DNA of 64,000 nucleotides from Axinella damicornis. Taxonomy: Eukaryota; Porifera; Demospongiae; Axinellida; Axinellidae. Below the pieces are notes generated by a model, which did no database searches, had not been told where the DNA came from, and saw only the letters and a program-made list of their open reading frames with translations. This document shows positions 29,873 through 40,615 of this stretch, in pieces; within the stretch, counting starts at the first letter, position 1; every line of letters begins with the position of its first letter. Location: NCBI GenBank assembly GCA_963931865.1, contig OZ007517.1:4849707-4913706 (forward strand), given 5' to 3'. The translations under genes were made by a program, and so were the position numbers.

Positions 29873-29926
29873 TAGCCTCATTCCCAGGCCCACACGCGTT
29901 TCACGTGTGGGCCTGGGTATGAGGCT
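29873..29926. mobile_element. 54-bp palindromic TAG...CTA mini-element
   Basis: TAGCCTCATTCCCAGGCCCA paired with TGGGCCTGGGTATGAGGCTA. Just downstream of the terminal exon. Confidence 0.7.
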
Positions 29927-30031
29927 ATGGAAGGCCTGCATGCATGGGAATGAAGCCCTGGTACGGTACCTTGTTGCTGGTCTCAATGGCAATACAAGTT
30001 TATGATGAACCAATATTGCATTGTGTCAAGC

Positions 30032-30230
30032 CAGGGTTTCATCTAGAAAAAAATGTTTGGGGGGAAGTAGTGGCAAGTGCCGTGCAAAATGTTTTGAGGT
30101 TAATTAATTCCCTGGAAGAGGTGTGGCCTACAGCAGTATCTGAGTCCTAATATGGTATTACTTATGATGTAATGATATAAATGTCTTCTTTGGGGGGGGA
30201 AGCTTCCCCCCCCCAGTAGATGAAACCCTG
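30032..30230. mobile_element. 199-bp fold-back element (unit 1 only)
   Basis: The ends CAGGGTTTCATCTAG and TAGATGAAACCCTG are flanked by CAAGC. Unit 2 reads GTGTCAAGCAAAGCCACT without it. Contains G- and C-runs near the right end. Confidence 0.75.
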
Positions 30231-30239
30231 CAAGCCAAG

Positions 30240-31600
30240 CCACTAAAGCTTGTGTATCCTTAATGTCCTGCTCACAGACACTGATGTATCAAATTGTGAG
30301 TTCCACCATGCACCTATAGCTCTTTGAGGGCCTAACGTATGTGTGTGTGTGGTGGGGGGGGACATCATGCATATGTGTGTACAGTCTGCCAGAGACAAAT
30401 CTTACTTCATTCTGTTGAGCCCTTATAGGTTTGTGGATTGCAACTTGTACTCTTGATCTGCATACCCTGCCTACTTCTACAGTAGACAGCCTAGGTCACA
30501 ACACGTTCACAGTGATGAACACTTATCTCTGTTTGATAATTCCCTTATAAGCATCTGCTTCCATCCTCCTTGCCTTTCTTCTCTCCTTCTACAATGATAT
30601 AACTACTAACAGAAATAGAGTCTCAAGCACAACTGTCGCATCAACACCTTGTCAAAACCTCGTCCCCATTCATGCCTATTGGCCAAGCCTAGTTAGTCTA
30701 GCCTTCATCCAAGCGCGCGGCTAGGCATGCAGCTTACTTGCCGGGTTACCGAACATCATTCAGACGTCAACTATGACGACTAAACAGAAGCATCGCCAGT
30801 GGAAGGTGGCCTTCCTGAGGAGGCCAACGGCATTGGAGACTCAAGAAAAACGACAGAGACAGAAACACGCTCACCATTGGCTGCCGTTTACGCGTGATGG
30901 ACGTTTCGCGCCAAATTTTAATTTGTTTTACGAAGTCGACCAATCAAATTAGAGAACGGTAAACGCGTCACGCGGGCACGCGCGCATACGTTTTTGCAGA
31001 ATTACTTGCGCGTGCAGCCCGGCATCTTGCCGGGCCTGCACCTGTAGGTAGGTGGGTGGGGCTAGGTAGGTGGGTGGGGAGCCTGGGTGGGTATAGGTGG
31101 GTGGGGATAGGGGACTAGGTAGGTGGGGGCATTGATCGTGATACTTGGGCAGTTTATTCCTGTTTTTCCACCTATTATTCTTTCGTTTGATTCCCCTAAA
31201 ACTTCCCATTATTCGCATAATCTACTACCTATTATTCTCAAATTATTCTCAACTCTGGCAGCAAAGGTGGGTGGCTGGTGGCCTAGCTTAAAGCATTCGA
31301 CTGCTAATCTGTTGTTTTAGTTATCTAAAACTGAAATAGTTTAGTTTACTTTTAGGTTTTAACTAAAACAACATTACTTAGGTTGCAGGTTCGAATGCCA
31401 CCATGTGTTCTTGAAGGTGTTTTCACCTGATACAGTTCACACCGCATCCTTCGCGGTGTGCACATGCACATTGATTAAATTGATATAATTTCCACACCTA
31501 TTATTCCCAAGTTATTCCGGATTCCGGAATCTCCCCACTACCTATTATTTTTCCAGAATAATCCGCCGAAGCCTATTTTTTTCTTGTATAATATTTTGTT
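30240..31600. other. Intergenic; GGTGGGTAGGTGGG-type simple repeat
   Basis: Mostly unique sequence shared by units 1 and 2. A GTAGGTGGGTGGGG simple repeat lies at 31,045-31,130 (expanded in unit 2 at 51,870-51,980). The block around 30,770-30,900 could be a short exon but has no splice support. Confidence 0.4.
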
Positions 31601-31631
31601 GTAAACTACATACAACAGGCACACAACAGGA

Positions 31632-32081
31632 TGCATAAGTATGCCTGCCCAATCTGGGACCCATTCACAGCTAAGGACCGTGATCTTCTAGAGAGTGTAC
31701 TGCAAAGGTTTGCCAGTCGAGTGTGTCTCAAAACATGGGACAGAGAATACACAGAGATGCTCAGCTGTCTGCACCTGCCCAGCCTGGAAACTAGGAGTAA
31801 AACCCTAAAGCTGCAGCTGTCATTGCTGTACAAAATTGTCAACAACCTAACAGTTTTCCCGGAGACCCCTTTGACATCTTGTGTGGTTCATTACCCTTAT
31901 TCTACCCATTATGTGCATGAACTGTCATTCTGTATATAACCTTAACGGCCATACATCCCAGTATCTTTACTCTTACTTTCCTGATACTATTAAGTTATGG
32001 AATAGTTTGCCTTATGGTGTTGTATCTTGCAATAATTATTCACTGAGTACTTTTAAACATGCTGTGTACAATGTCATTTAA
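31632..32081 (+). pseudogene. 3' end of a LINE reverse transcriptase ORF
   Basis: The frame reads MHKYACPIWDPFTAKDRDLL, then SLLYKIVNNL, and in a shifted frame TSQYLYSYFPDTIKLWNSLP and LSTFKHAVYNVI. This order (YACPIWDP, LE.VLQRFA, LYKIVN, SYFPDTI.LWNSLP, S...FK) is the C-terminal part of non-LTR retrotransposon ORF2 (jockey/CR1-like). At least one frameshift near 31,900 separates the two halves. It is 5'-truncated, so not mobile. The unit 2 copy (52,537-52,903) has further deletions. Confidence 0.8.
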
Positions 32082-32705
32082 TTTGTATGTTCTGTTTATG
32101 TTGGTTGCATATTCAACTAGCTCTTAGCTACACTAGCTGTCTTCCTCCCAATCTGTGTTTCAGCTTCATGCAGTCCATTGTTTGTCTGTACCTACTGGCT
32201 CCACCATCCCAGGTCTTTGGGTTGTGGTTTTGGTTCGGTTTTCGCGTTTACTGTGAATGATCAACGCAAACTGAGCTGAAGAATGGAAAGTGGGGTATGG
32301 GAACGAAGCTACAGGAACATCTATAAGTGGGCAGTTAATGACAATTGTATCTGAACATGCAGAGTAGTTAAGTGCGATCGAGCTCATTATAATAATTATT
32401 ATGCATGTAGATAACTAGCTGGGCACCACCCATCTATGGGCAGTATCTGCAAGCCAGCTAGTGACGAAAATGTCCATACGTAAACCTACATCACCCCTAT
32501 CAACCAGCCCTGCACCCTGCCTCCTTTACTCAATGGTGCAACCAGTGGCACTATGGCAATCGTGAGCTGATGCTCAAACAATGTACCAGTGTCTACAATG
32601 CAAAAGGCGTGGTGAATGCATTACTATTGCACATGCTCAGAAGTGTGACATATGCACGAGACAACATGCATGACAACAGACTGATATTATTATTATTATT
32701 ACACA

Positions 32706-32925
32706 CTACTGAGGAGAGTCTTGAGTCAAGTCAATGATGTCATCAGGATCAGAAGAACTATTCTGTCGTTTCCGTTTGAGAGGCCTACAGACTGACACTC
32801 CACTAGCACTGGATTCCTCACATGCATGTGCTGGTGTGTCCAAGTCTTGAACTGTACATGTACCGGTAGCTACAGTTTGTTCCTTTGACATTCTGCGTTG
32901 CTGGTAAATCTTTTCTCTTTGTCTG
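32706..32925 (-). CDS. Last exon of an unrecognised minus-strand gene (unit 1)
   Basis: 220 bp after a GCTTTTGCAG acceptor (minus strand). It reads RQREKIYQQRRMSKEQ, a low-complexity middle, a basic PLKRKRQ, and ends DPDDIIDLTQDSPQ then stop. The DIIDLT core followed by acidic/serine residues looks like a SUMO-interaction motif, and PLKRKR could be a nuclear signal. In unit 2 (53,516-53,737) two extra bases break the frame. Confidence 0.45.
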
Positions 32926-33177
32926 CTGCAAAAGCAGCTTCACATCTCTTGCTCCCAGTGGTGGAATGTACCTGTAACAGAACAGTACATTTGCAATAAA
33001 ACAAATGCTTGATTGATCCATCTTGCAAGTAGCATTGTACAGTGCAGTAGGATGCCATGAGAGTGCACTTGGATCGTGCATGCAACCAAACCACCTTGAA
33101 CAAGAATACTACGATGCATCCTATATATAGAACTTTCAACTCTTGATGATGACTACGTTCAGTACAGATTGTGACAG

Positions 33178-33262
33178 TAGCCTCGTTTCCAGGCCTTCAA
33201 CACCTCCAGTTAGTAAGCACTGTACGCGATCATAAACTGGAGCAGGCCTGGGAATGAGGCTA
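33178..33262. mobile_element. TAG...CTA mini-element (85 bp)
   Basis: TAGCCTCGTTTCCAGGCC paired with GGCCTGGGAATGAGGCTA. Orthologue at about 53,991-54,075. Confidence 0.65.
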
Positions 33263-33383
33263 TTCTGACATCCTTTCCAGCCATTTATTTTGGAGACAGT
33301 CTCTCCCAATGGAAAGGGTGGGGTAGAAAGACGTGGTGGCAGTCACCTTCAGAGTGACAATGCATTGCTGTGATGTAGAAAGT

Positions 33384-33500
33384 TAGCCTCGTTCCCAGTA
33401 TTTTTGTCACATACTGTACTTGTTCCCTGACCACACCCACGGATCACCTTGGCTCCCAGTCATACTGACAGAAAGCGGGGGGAGGCTGGGAACAAGGCTA
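33384..33500. mobile_element. TAG...CTA mini-element (117 bp)
   Basis: TAGCCTCGTTCCCAG paired with CTGGGAACAAGGCTA. Orthologue at about 54,197-54,313. Confidence 0.65.
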
Positions 33501-33854
33501 ACAGACCGAGCACTGGGTTGGCATTATTACCCTTGGTTAGAAACCTTAAACACTTCTTTAATTTCCAAAGGATTTGGCTTTCACCTAGCTACTTGGTCCG
33601 TGGGTGTGGTCAGGGTCATATAGCTACGGTGGTTGCCTGCACAATTCAGTAGTTAAATAGGAGGTGGACTTAAGGAGCTGCTATACCTTCGTCCCATCTG
33701 GCCACAAGGATCTAGGGAAGGAGCCATTACAATGCTAGTCTTAATTGCTCCCAGACACTGAAACCACATTTGGGGTCTGGGAACGAGCTTAACTATTTTA
33801 ATGCCTAAAGGTGGTTTACTAGTACGTAGTTTATCCACTAGGATGTGAGCTCAC

Positions 33855-33953
33855 TCTGGTACATTGCAGAAGGTTTTCCAGGTTGAGGAATGGTGGCAGT
33901 ACCACTGGGCTCTCTTCCACCTGCACCACATCCAGATCTGCAGGATCCACAAA
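33855..33953 (-). CDS. Internal exon of unrecognised minus-strand gene (unit 1)
   Basis: Minus-strand block bounded by a CCTTCAG acceptor and a GTGAGC donor, reading FVDPADLDVVQVEESPVVLP then PFLNLENLLQCTR. The same exon is at 54,681-54,779 in unit 2. In unit 1 the gene's upstream exons are missing because of the unit 1/unit 2 junction at 34,039. Confidence 0.5.
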
Positions 33954-34400
33954 CTGAAGGTCAGTGGGTTGTCTGATATGCCACTAACGCACAGGCTCTC
34001 TTGGAAGGAAGCTGGAGTATAAGTGCCTGGGAAGAACATGCTTGTGGGTTCCTGCAGCAGCTAGTGACTGTGCAGCTGGATCACAAGGTGCCAGAGATGG
34101 TGGTACTGGGACAGCTCTCGCTTAGACTGGTGTGTACACCTGACCTAGAGACTCTATTCAGTAGTGGCAGCACTAAGAGATAGGGATGGCGTTTTTTTTT
34201 TGGAATTCAATTATGTGGGTTGTGATTTTGTTTATAAATTGAATTATAGTTGTGAATTAGGGACACGCTAGCCTTTCATCTCGATCTAATTGGCGGTAAT
34301 GAAACGTGAGGGGGATTTCTCACGATGTAATACATACAATTACGTGTCGTTTGTTCTGGGATCTGGCATGACAAATGCGTGTCTGGTCGGCTGTACGCAG

Positions 34401-34553
34401 TTAGTGCCTGGCGCCTACCGCTTGGGCTCTGAGAACAGACGCTATGGATTTAGACTGGATGCCAGAACGAGGCGAGCCTTTAATAGGCAGATCATACAGC
34501 TGCTTAAGGAGAGCCAGAATCCGGATACTGAGACCCAGCGTTCCGAGGAACAG
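34401..34553 (+). CDS. Exon B, intact version (unit 2)
   Basis: 153 bp, 51 codons, phase 0 to phase 0, after GTACGCAG and before GTGAGC. It reads LVPGAYRLGSENRRYGFRLD, then ARTRRAFNRQIIQLLKE and SQNPDTETQRSEEQ. Unit 1 has a stop and an insertion; unit 3 has 8- and 4-base deletions with a TAG between them. Confidence 0.55.
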
Positions 34554-36064
34554 GTGAGCAAGGACTCGGAGGTTGTTTTCGTGTGTATGGTATACTGTTG
34601 TATCGATTAGCTGCCTTGAAGGATTTTGCATATGTACACGTACATGTACAGTCGTTTCGCCAACGGAACGGAAGTCCGTGCCGCCCGCACAAGTACAAAT
34701 TTATTTGCAGCGGTAGCTGAACTTCCGGTACGAAGTAACACTTTCAATTCTCATTATATATTCACACAGCTATATTTTCTTATGTGTAGTTGCTGCGCTG
34801 ACTAAATTCAGGATATAATAAGTTCCATTATTGATCTTTCAGTAACAAAAATTACAGCTATCAGTCACTCTTGGAAATGGCTCCACAGCTATAAACGTGG
34901 AGCAGTGCATGACGCTACCGTTCTACCAAATCGAGTCCGGAGACTACTTTGGCAGGCTTAGGCAAATTTGCAACTTCTAGCATAAAAAATATGTACCTTG
35001 GTCGTGCTCATCATCAAAAATTGAGCCTGTTCCAGCTTACAGTTACAAAGATATGGTCGCTCAAAGTCATGAATAATCTACTGGAATTTTTTCACACTTG
35101 CGGTTGGAGCTCCCTATACGTTGCAGTTGCAATGGACTGCAAGCCAGCAGGAGTGAAAATGGTAAGGTTTGGGTGGTCTCAGGACAATTTAATGTGACAT
35201 AAAATTTTGATAATAATATATTATACTACAGAAAATGTAAAATGGCAAAAAGGACGAGCAGTAGAAGACCGCTTCATTCTCTAGAGGTGACGACCAGAAT
35301 TCCATCTGCCAACTGTGTCAATGCTACAGCAGTCAACTCTCATCACCATCTGCATGGCGGAATGACCAGGCCCATTCATACGTGCTGTCCCTGCAGGTAC
35401 CCCCCCCGGGCTGGTCTCATTATGTCGTCCATGTAGAGATGATGTAACCAGAGTACCAGCCAACCCTTGCCATTTACCTAGGTGGAGAAAGGGTAAGACT
35501 TGCACTAAGTGACCACGTTTCAGCAGGGGGCTTTTGTGGTGAGTGTACTTGGGAGGCCATGGCACTCAGTAGCGATAGACGAATCTCACGAGATGTTAAT
35601 TAATAAGGATTGTAAAACCTCTATCGTCAGACTACTGCCTGACTTCATCAACAGAATTGCCCGCTATATCCCTTACAGATCTAAAGCAGTTAAAAACTTT
35701 CAGTCACAGCTATTTCCTACCAAGAAAGACCAATACCAATCAACTCCCCTTTATCTTCACACCCCAATGACATCAAATTTGACCTCAATGTGCAAGCCCA
35801 AATTCAGAAACTAGTAAACTGCTAATAGCAACATACACCAATCGTGGCCGTAAGCCACTTTAAACAATTTGCCAGTACAACTACCAGCACATAACTTCAG
35901 CATGAAAACTGGCTGGAGGACATACGCCAAAGTATTTGGCTTTGGCACCGCATTTCATTTGAAAATCAAATGAAAGACCATTGGAAGAGGTCATGTTGGA
36001 TTGTACCGATCATTGAGTATGGTTGGGCTCTCAATGACAGCAAGCTAACTGTAATTTGGGATAC

Positions 36065-36625
36065 AGGGGCGGATCCAAGGGGGGGGGGGGGGGGGGGGGG
36101 GGGGGACACAGGGCACATTCCCCCCCCCCCCCCCCCTCGGCGAGCGCGAGGGTTGAACTGACACACATACACACTGGCACACAGCTAAATATTTCTACAG
36201 TAGGTCTCTACTCTTGAATATAACTTACCTGTGGAAATCGGCAGTCATACCAGCAGCTATGTAGCTAGCTAGCTAGCTAGCTACATAATTCGTTTACAAG
36301 TATGATGAATGAGCACGCACACCCACCATAATAATTATGCACATCCTAGCTAGCGCTTAGCACGTGGCACTTATTTGAGCAAGGAAGAAGTACATGGCGG
36401 CCCCTGGACCTGCAATCTTCGTACATCTGGAACTTGCAGTGCAAGCACGAAGGTGCCACGAGAGCCCATCCTGAAAACTGAAAAATGAAGGCGAATTTGA
36501 GAAAACTTTTTCCGCGCTTCGCACGGACTGATCAGCACTACACGCCTCTGTGCACTGCCTCCGGCAGCGTGTCATTGTACTGTTACATTGGTTCCCCCCC
36601 TTTCACAAATTCTGTATCCGCCCCT
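36065..36625. mobile_element. hAT-like non-autonomous element nested in the 2.8-kb TIR element
   Basis: It starts AGGGGCGGATCCAAG and ends TGTATCCGCCCCT, flanked by GGGATAC on both sides. A poly-G run (36,080-36,105) and a poly-C run (36,121-36,136) lie near the left end, as in the element at 9433. Shared internal phrases show one family. It interrupts the CXC coding remnant. Confidence 0.85.
36248..36285. repeat. (GCTA)n short tandem repeat
   Basis: GTAGCTAGCTAGCTAGCTAG, a perfect self-complementary tetramer run inside the nested element. Confidence 0.8.
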
Positions 36626-37627
36626 GGGATACCCCAACAAACATGCAGGCAATCTGTGAGAGAGTAAACGTACCATTGAGAGGGTGCAAGTGTGTAACAG
36701 GTTGTTCCACTGGGAGATGTAGCTGTAAAAGAAAAGGTCAACAATGTACTGAAGGATGCCAGTGCATCAACTGATCAAACGTCATTGTAGCCACTGCAGC
36801 AGACTCCAACTCAGAGCTGGCAGAAATCGCCCTTGAAGAGGTGACAGTGACCGAAGAGGCTCAGCAAGACACAGACGATCAAATGGACTGGGTGTTTGGT
36901 CCTGAGATGGAAGAGAGTGATTGTGAAGATAGCAATACTGCATAACAGTTTATCCTACCCACTGTAGTGAACAGCAAACAAAATTACCCACACATCATTT
37001 GTGTACATCTCAATATGTAACAGTGCTACTTGTTAATTTCGAGTCAGGAAACTATTTTGGCAGAACGCCACAAGCTCTGTTTTTTTAATAGTAACTCTTC
37101 ATATACTTACCTAACATAATATGTAGGTTTCAGCTCGTTCTGGCATGTCACCATCAAGTACTGGCTGCTTTTATGGATCTCAATCTCAACTTTCATTTCG
37201 ACACCGTTCGGTTAGCCGTGTTTGCCGCCAAGAAACTTCCAATGTCCGCTTCAAATAGCCCGTCGTTGTGTAGAACAGGGATCTAGCTTCTTATAGGAGC
37301 CATAGACGGCTTGTTTTCTTCAACGAAAAGTGACAGAACGACAAGTTCTCTGTCGAGCGCACCTTCTCGCCAAACGACCGCCATAAGCAGGAAATGATGA
37401 CGTCGGCAAACAAATAAATTCACGTGATTTTTCCGTTGGCGAAACGACTGTGTAGTAGAACTGAAAGGCTATCCATCTGACCATTAGTTGTATCCCTACT
37501 ATATCAGTCCCCGGGCCATCTTCTGGTCAAGACAGCATACATGTGCATGTAGCTGATGAGGCCTGGCATTCCCTCAAATGTGCGTTCTGCTCTGCGAGTG
37601 ACCTTGCCTAGCACACTAAGGGAGAAG

Positions 37628-38194
37628 TAACCTCGTTCCCAGGCGCTCTTGGTAATTGGGGAGAAGAGCGCCTGGTATCCACTGTTCACGCATGCGCGAG
37701 CAGTTCCGTTACATTCTCCGTATAATTTATGGAGATACGTAAGCTGAAATAACACAGACAAATATTCGGTAAAATCAACATCATGCGAGGCCATGGTTTC
37801 GAAGTCTGTGGACGTCAATACGCCGCTTCTGCCTTTCCGAAGTGGACGCGAAGAACAGTAAGACCCCATAGTTAGATAAATTCGACCTGGCCGTATGTAG
37901 CTAACCATACAAACCTTTCATGTACGTGCTGTATCGCTGTCAGTTGTTCGTCCTCAGCACCATTCCTGGCTTTCCGACCTTACTGAGGGCGTACCGCACG
38001 GCTTGGTTGAACAGAGCTGCGTCTTGTAGATGTAAAAGACTCCCGTGTTTCAGTAATGTACGGTCGTACATCATGGACTAGTATAACTGTAGTTTCCAAG
38101 TTCCCCACAAAAACCTGGGGAGCCGCGCATGCACAAACAGTGGATACCAGGAGCTCTTCTCCCCATTTACCAAGAGCGCCTGGGAACGAGGCTA
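37628..38194. mobile_element. TAG/TAA...CTA MULE-like element in exon C (unit 2)
   Basis: Orthologue of 22,855-23,424. The left end has become TAACCTCG after AGGGAGAAG, so the possible donor reads AA|GTAACC, stronger than in unit 1. The right flank is AGGGAAATG. Confidence 0.8.
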
Positions 38195-39925
38195 AGGGAA
38201 ATGTAGTTCGTCGACTTTATCATGTACAAAGACAGAAGTTGGTGTTTGTTCTAGTGTTTTACTCATCCCTAAACTAGATTGGCTTTAAACAGCGCACAAC
38301 ATTAATAGCTGGTCTGACATAATGTCAGACCAACACCAGTATTGGTCGGACATGATCTGACACTGAAAAATTGCCAGGCGGGAAGCTAGACTTATGATCT
38401 TTCGGTGTGGAGTGGTAATCTGAGGGAATGTATGTAGGGATGCATGTGTGTGAAGCGTTCAAGTGTCTGAAGTGTTCATTATTGTGGCCTCACAGCGAAG
38501 TCAATACCTCCTGCGAAACCGTATGTAGCCCTACAAAAGTGATTATGGGTATTGGTTAGGCTGCTTCATGAATAATATTATACTTACACAAACTGTGAAC
38601 ACATAATCAGAGCTATGAATACGTAAAGTAGGCTCGAGCTATGTTCACTGTGTGGCTTCCCACTGCATATTCGATTTACCGGCCAATTTGTCAGCGCAGA
38701 ACAGTCAGTGGACGGCCATACCAGCGCTTCGCCCGGAATATGGCCGACTGTTATATTGTGCTCTGTAAGGCTTATTGTCTCTGGAGCACAGAATGGAATG
38801 CTGCTGGCTATTTACTTGGCCGCTGAGATCCTGAGATCGTCCTCTGTAGCCTTTGATCGATCAGAACACCTGATAATGATGGAAGTGCTGGCTCCTTCAG
38901 TCTCTGGCTGACGAATTGGCTGTTGTAAGACAAATGAGAACTGAAAGTACCACCAGCTTATAGTCAAACACAATATATTATTGGTTGTGTTCCCCTCATG
39001 GGCAGCCTTGATAGAGGTCTCTGCTCCATATATACACTTGGGTATATATTCACTTGGGTATATATTATATATACACTTCACACACCTGGTGCCATCTACA
39101 ACATGCTCTTGCCCAAGTACTGCATCCGACTGATAGTATTTGCTGAAGTAAACTTGGCTCGTATACAAGAAATCGGGCATAAAGTTGGGGGTAGTATTTG
39201 AAACAAAATTTCCTCTGTTGCGGACGTCTGTCATCACTGTGAGAGGGGGGCCTTGGTGATCAGTGAGGACTAGCTTCCAGATCTAGAGCAGTTACGTACA
39301 TACATGTACTACACCTACCCAGATTGTAGCCTTGTTCCCTTGGCAGAAGGTTGAAACAAGACTGGTGGTAGTACATGTAGTTCAGCAACAGAAGTGTGGT
39401 CAGGGCTGGGCTGTATACAATTGCCAAGCAGTCTGTCATCTCATTCTTGGAGACAAACGATGGACATTCACCTCAAAACATGAATAGATGAGCTGAAAAG
39501 TGCTGGAGACTGAGGCTGTGCATCATCACAAAATGCTCTTGTGCCTTCAACCTTTAACTGTTTGGGCGTGGTCATTTAATATTCATAACTTCCGCATCAC
39601 GCGACCGTGCATGTGGGATAAGCATCATTCGTAACAGCTATGAAGAATGACTCGATTTTGCCACCCTGTAGCGACGTTCCCTTCGAGTCTACCATCTGAC
39701 AAACATGGAAATGAATGAAATACCTTCGTTGTGCCATCTTTTCCTCAGTACAGGAGTATGTAGCAATAATTATGACTCCTGACAAGATGGTGTCTCCTCC
39801 CCTGTCCTAGGAGTTTGTACAAGGAGGCGGTGAAGCTAGCTGTGCATGGGTGCCAATGAGGGCTGGAGTGAGTGCCCTCCCACTCTGACATTGCTGGTGC
39901 AGTAGCTGAGTGAGGACTGGGGGCC

Positions 39926-39952
39926 GGGGGGGGGGGGGGGGGGGGGGGGGGG
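39926..39952. repeat. Poly-G tract
   Basis: About 27 G. Equivalent tracts of different length are at 25,126-25,158 (unit 1) and 59,693-59,701 (unit 3, short). Confidence 0.9.
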
Positions 39953-40008
39953 GTAGCCTCGTTCCCAGGCTCTTATTCTCGCGGAAGGGAGAAGAGAGCC
40001 TGGTAACA

Positions 40009-40285
40009 CAAGGGGGTGACACTCCCATACGCGCTGTAGTCAGAGCTGCGACCGGGCTTATCAGCGAATCTTGACCCCGTATACTAAGGAAAGGCTGCAG
40101 TCGCTACGCATTCTTCCGTATACTATCGGCGGTCAAGCGGTCAACGGCTGAAATACAGTGCAGTCAAACGGTCAAGAGACTTTTTGCGATGCGGTCAAGC
40201 GGTCAAGCAGCAAAAATGACGGTCAAGATTTCTTGACCCCGGTCGCAGCTCTGACTACGGCGTCAATGGGAGTGTCACCCCCTTG
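40009..40285. mobile_element. 277-bp fold-back element (unit 2 only)
   Basis: The inverted ends start CAAGGGGGTGACACTCCCAT and match for about 48 bp (to GCTGCGACCGGG). TAACA flanks both sides (40,004-40,008 and 40,286-40,290), a 5-bp target duplication. The interior has repeated GCGGTCAAGCGGTCAA. Confidence 0.85.
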
Positions 40286-40306
40286 TAACATTGGAGGGGT
40301 CAAACA

Positions 40307-40539
40307 ATATATTTTATGTCGTTTGAGCATGGTGAATTAGACGGAAAATGTTCTCTCATCGGTTGTATGATCACATGCTTGTTTTGTGCATGTTGCTGGG
40401 TTGCCTTGCACATGCGCAGTAATGTTGTTTACATTGCATGTCCTTGTCTGTGATTGGTCAAGGCAGATGAGTATTTAAATGGTTAGCGGTAAACAGTTGG
40501 TCACTCTCGGCGACTTTACCTGTGCTTGGCAAGTTTTTT
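40307..40539 (+). repeat. Split direct repeat A1
   Basis: Starts ATATATTTTATGTCGTTTGA and ends GGCAAGTTTTTT. Same as 45,450-45,682. Contains TATTTAAATGG, a possible TATA-like promoter element, followed 100 bp later by a TTTCTTTTCC tract and the first ORF. Confidence 0.97.
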
Positions 40540-40615
40540 TTTTTCTTTTCCTCTACCTGTGTGCGGACTTCAGTCAGTATCGTAGCCCCTCTTCCCTACC
40601 GAGCTGTGCGGTTTG

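Larger units (their letters stand above)
20098..34039. repeat. Segmental duplication unit 1
   Basis: Homologous, apart from private insertions, to 34,040-55,974 (unit 2) and 55,975-64,000 (unit 3). Identity by eye is very high over many kilobases, including introns. Shared transposon insertions at orthologous positions show that those insertions predate the duplication. Unit 2 starts in the middle of the first recognised exon, at GGGAAGAACATG joined to CTTGTGGGTTCC, so the junction is a direct end-to-end fusion without the roughly 1.9 kb present between units 2 and 3. Confidence 0.9.
35964..36945 (+). pseudogene. CXC (tesmin/TSO1-like) domain gene remnant, split by a transposon
   Basis: The first part reads HWKRSCWIVPIIEYGWALND and SKLTVIWDTP up to the insertion at 36,065. 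The same frame resumes at 36,633 with NMQAICERVNVPLRGCKC, VTGCSTGRCSCKRKGQQC and TEGCQCIN. The spacing of cysteines in CKC...GC...RCSCK....C...C.C is that of CXC DNA-binding repeats, which are found in animal Tesmin/LIN54 proteins and at the end of some transposon-encoded proteins. One in-frame TGA (36,772-36,774) then separates an acidic tail, EEVTVTEEAQQDTDD and EMEESDCEDSNTA, ending at TAA 36,945. It probably belongs to the 2.8-kb element. Confidence 0.65.
34649..37450. mobile_element. 2.8-kb TIR element (unit 2 only)
   Basis: The ends CAGTCGTTTCGCCAACGGAA and its complement are perfect over 20 bp and flanked by TGTA (34,645-34,648 and 37,451-37,454). Units 1 and 3 read ACATGTACATGTAGTA(G/C)AAC uninterrupted. 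It contains coding remnants (35,964-36,064 and 36,633-36,945) and a nested hAT-like element. The superfamily is not assigned; a 4-bp duplication and CAGT start are all that is visible. Confidence 0.9.

Noticed and set aside
36248..36285. GCTA run as a CRISPR-like or regulatory array
   Set aside because: A simple tetranucleotide repeat; no spacer structure anywhere in the window and the DNA is eukaryotic.
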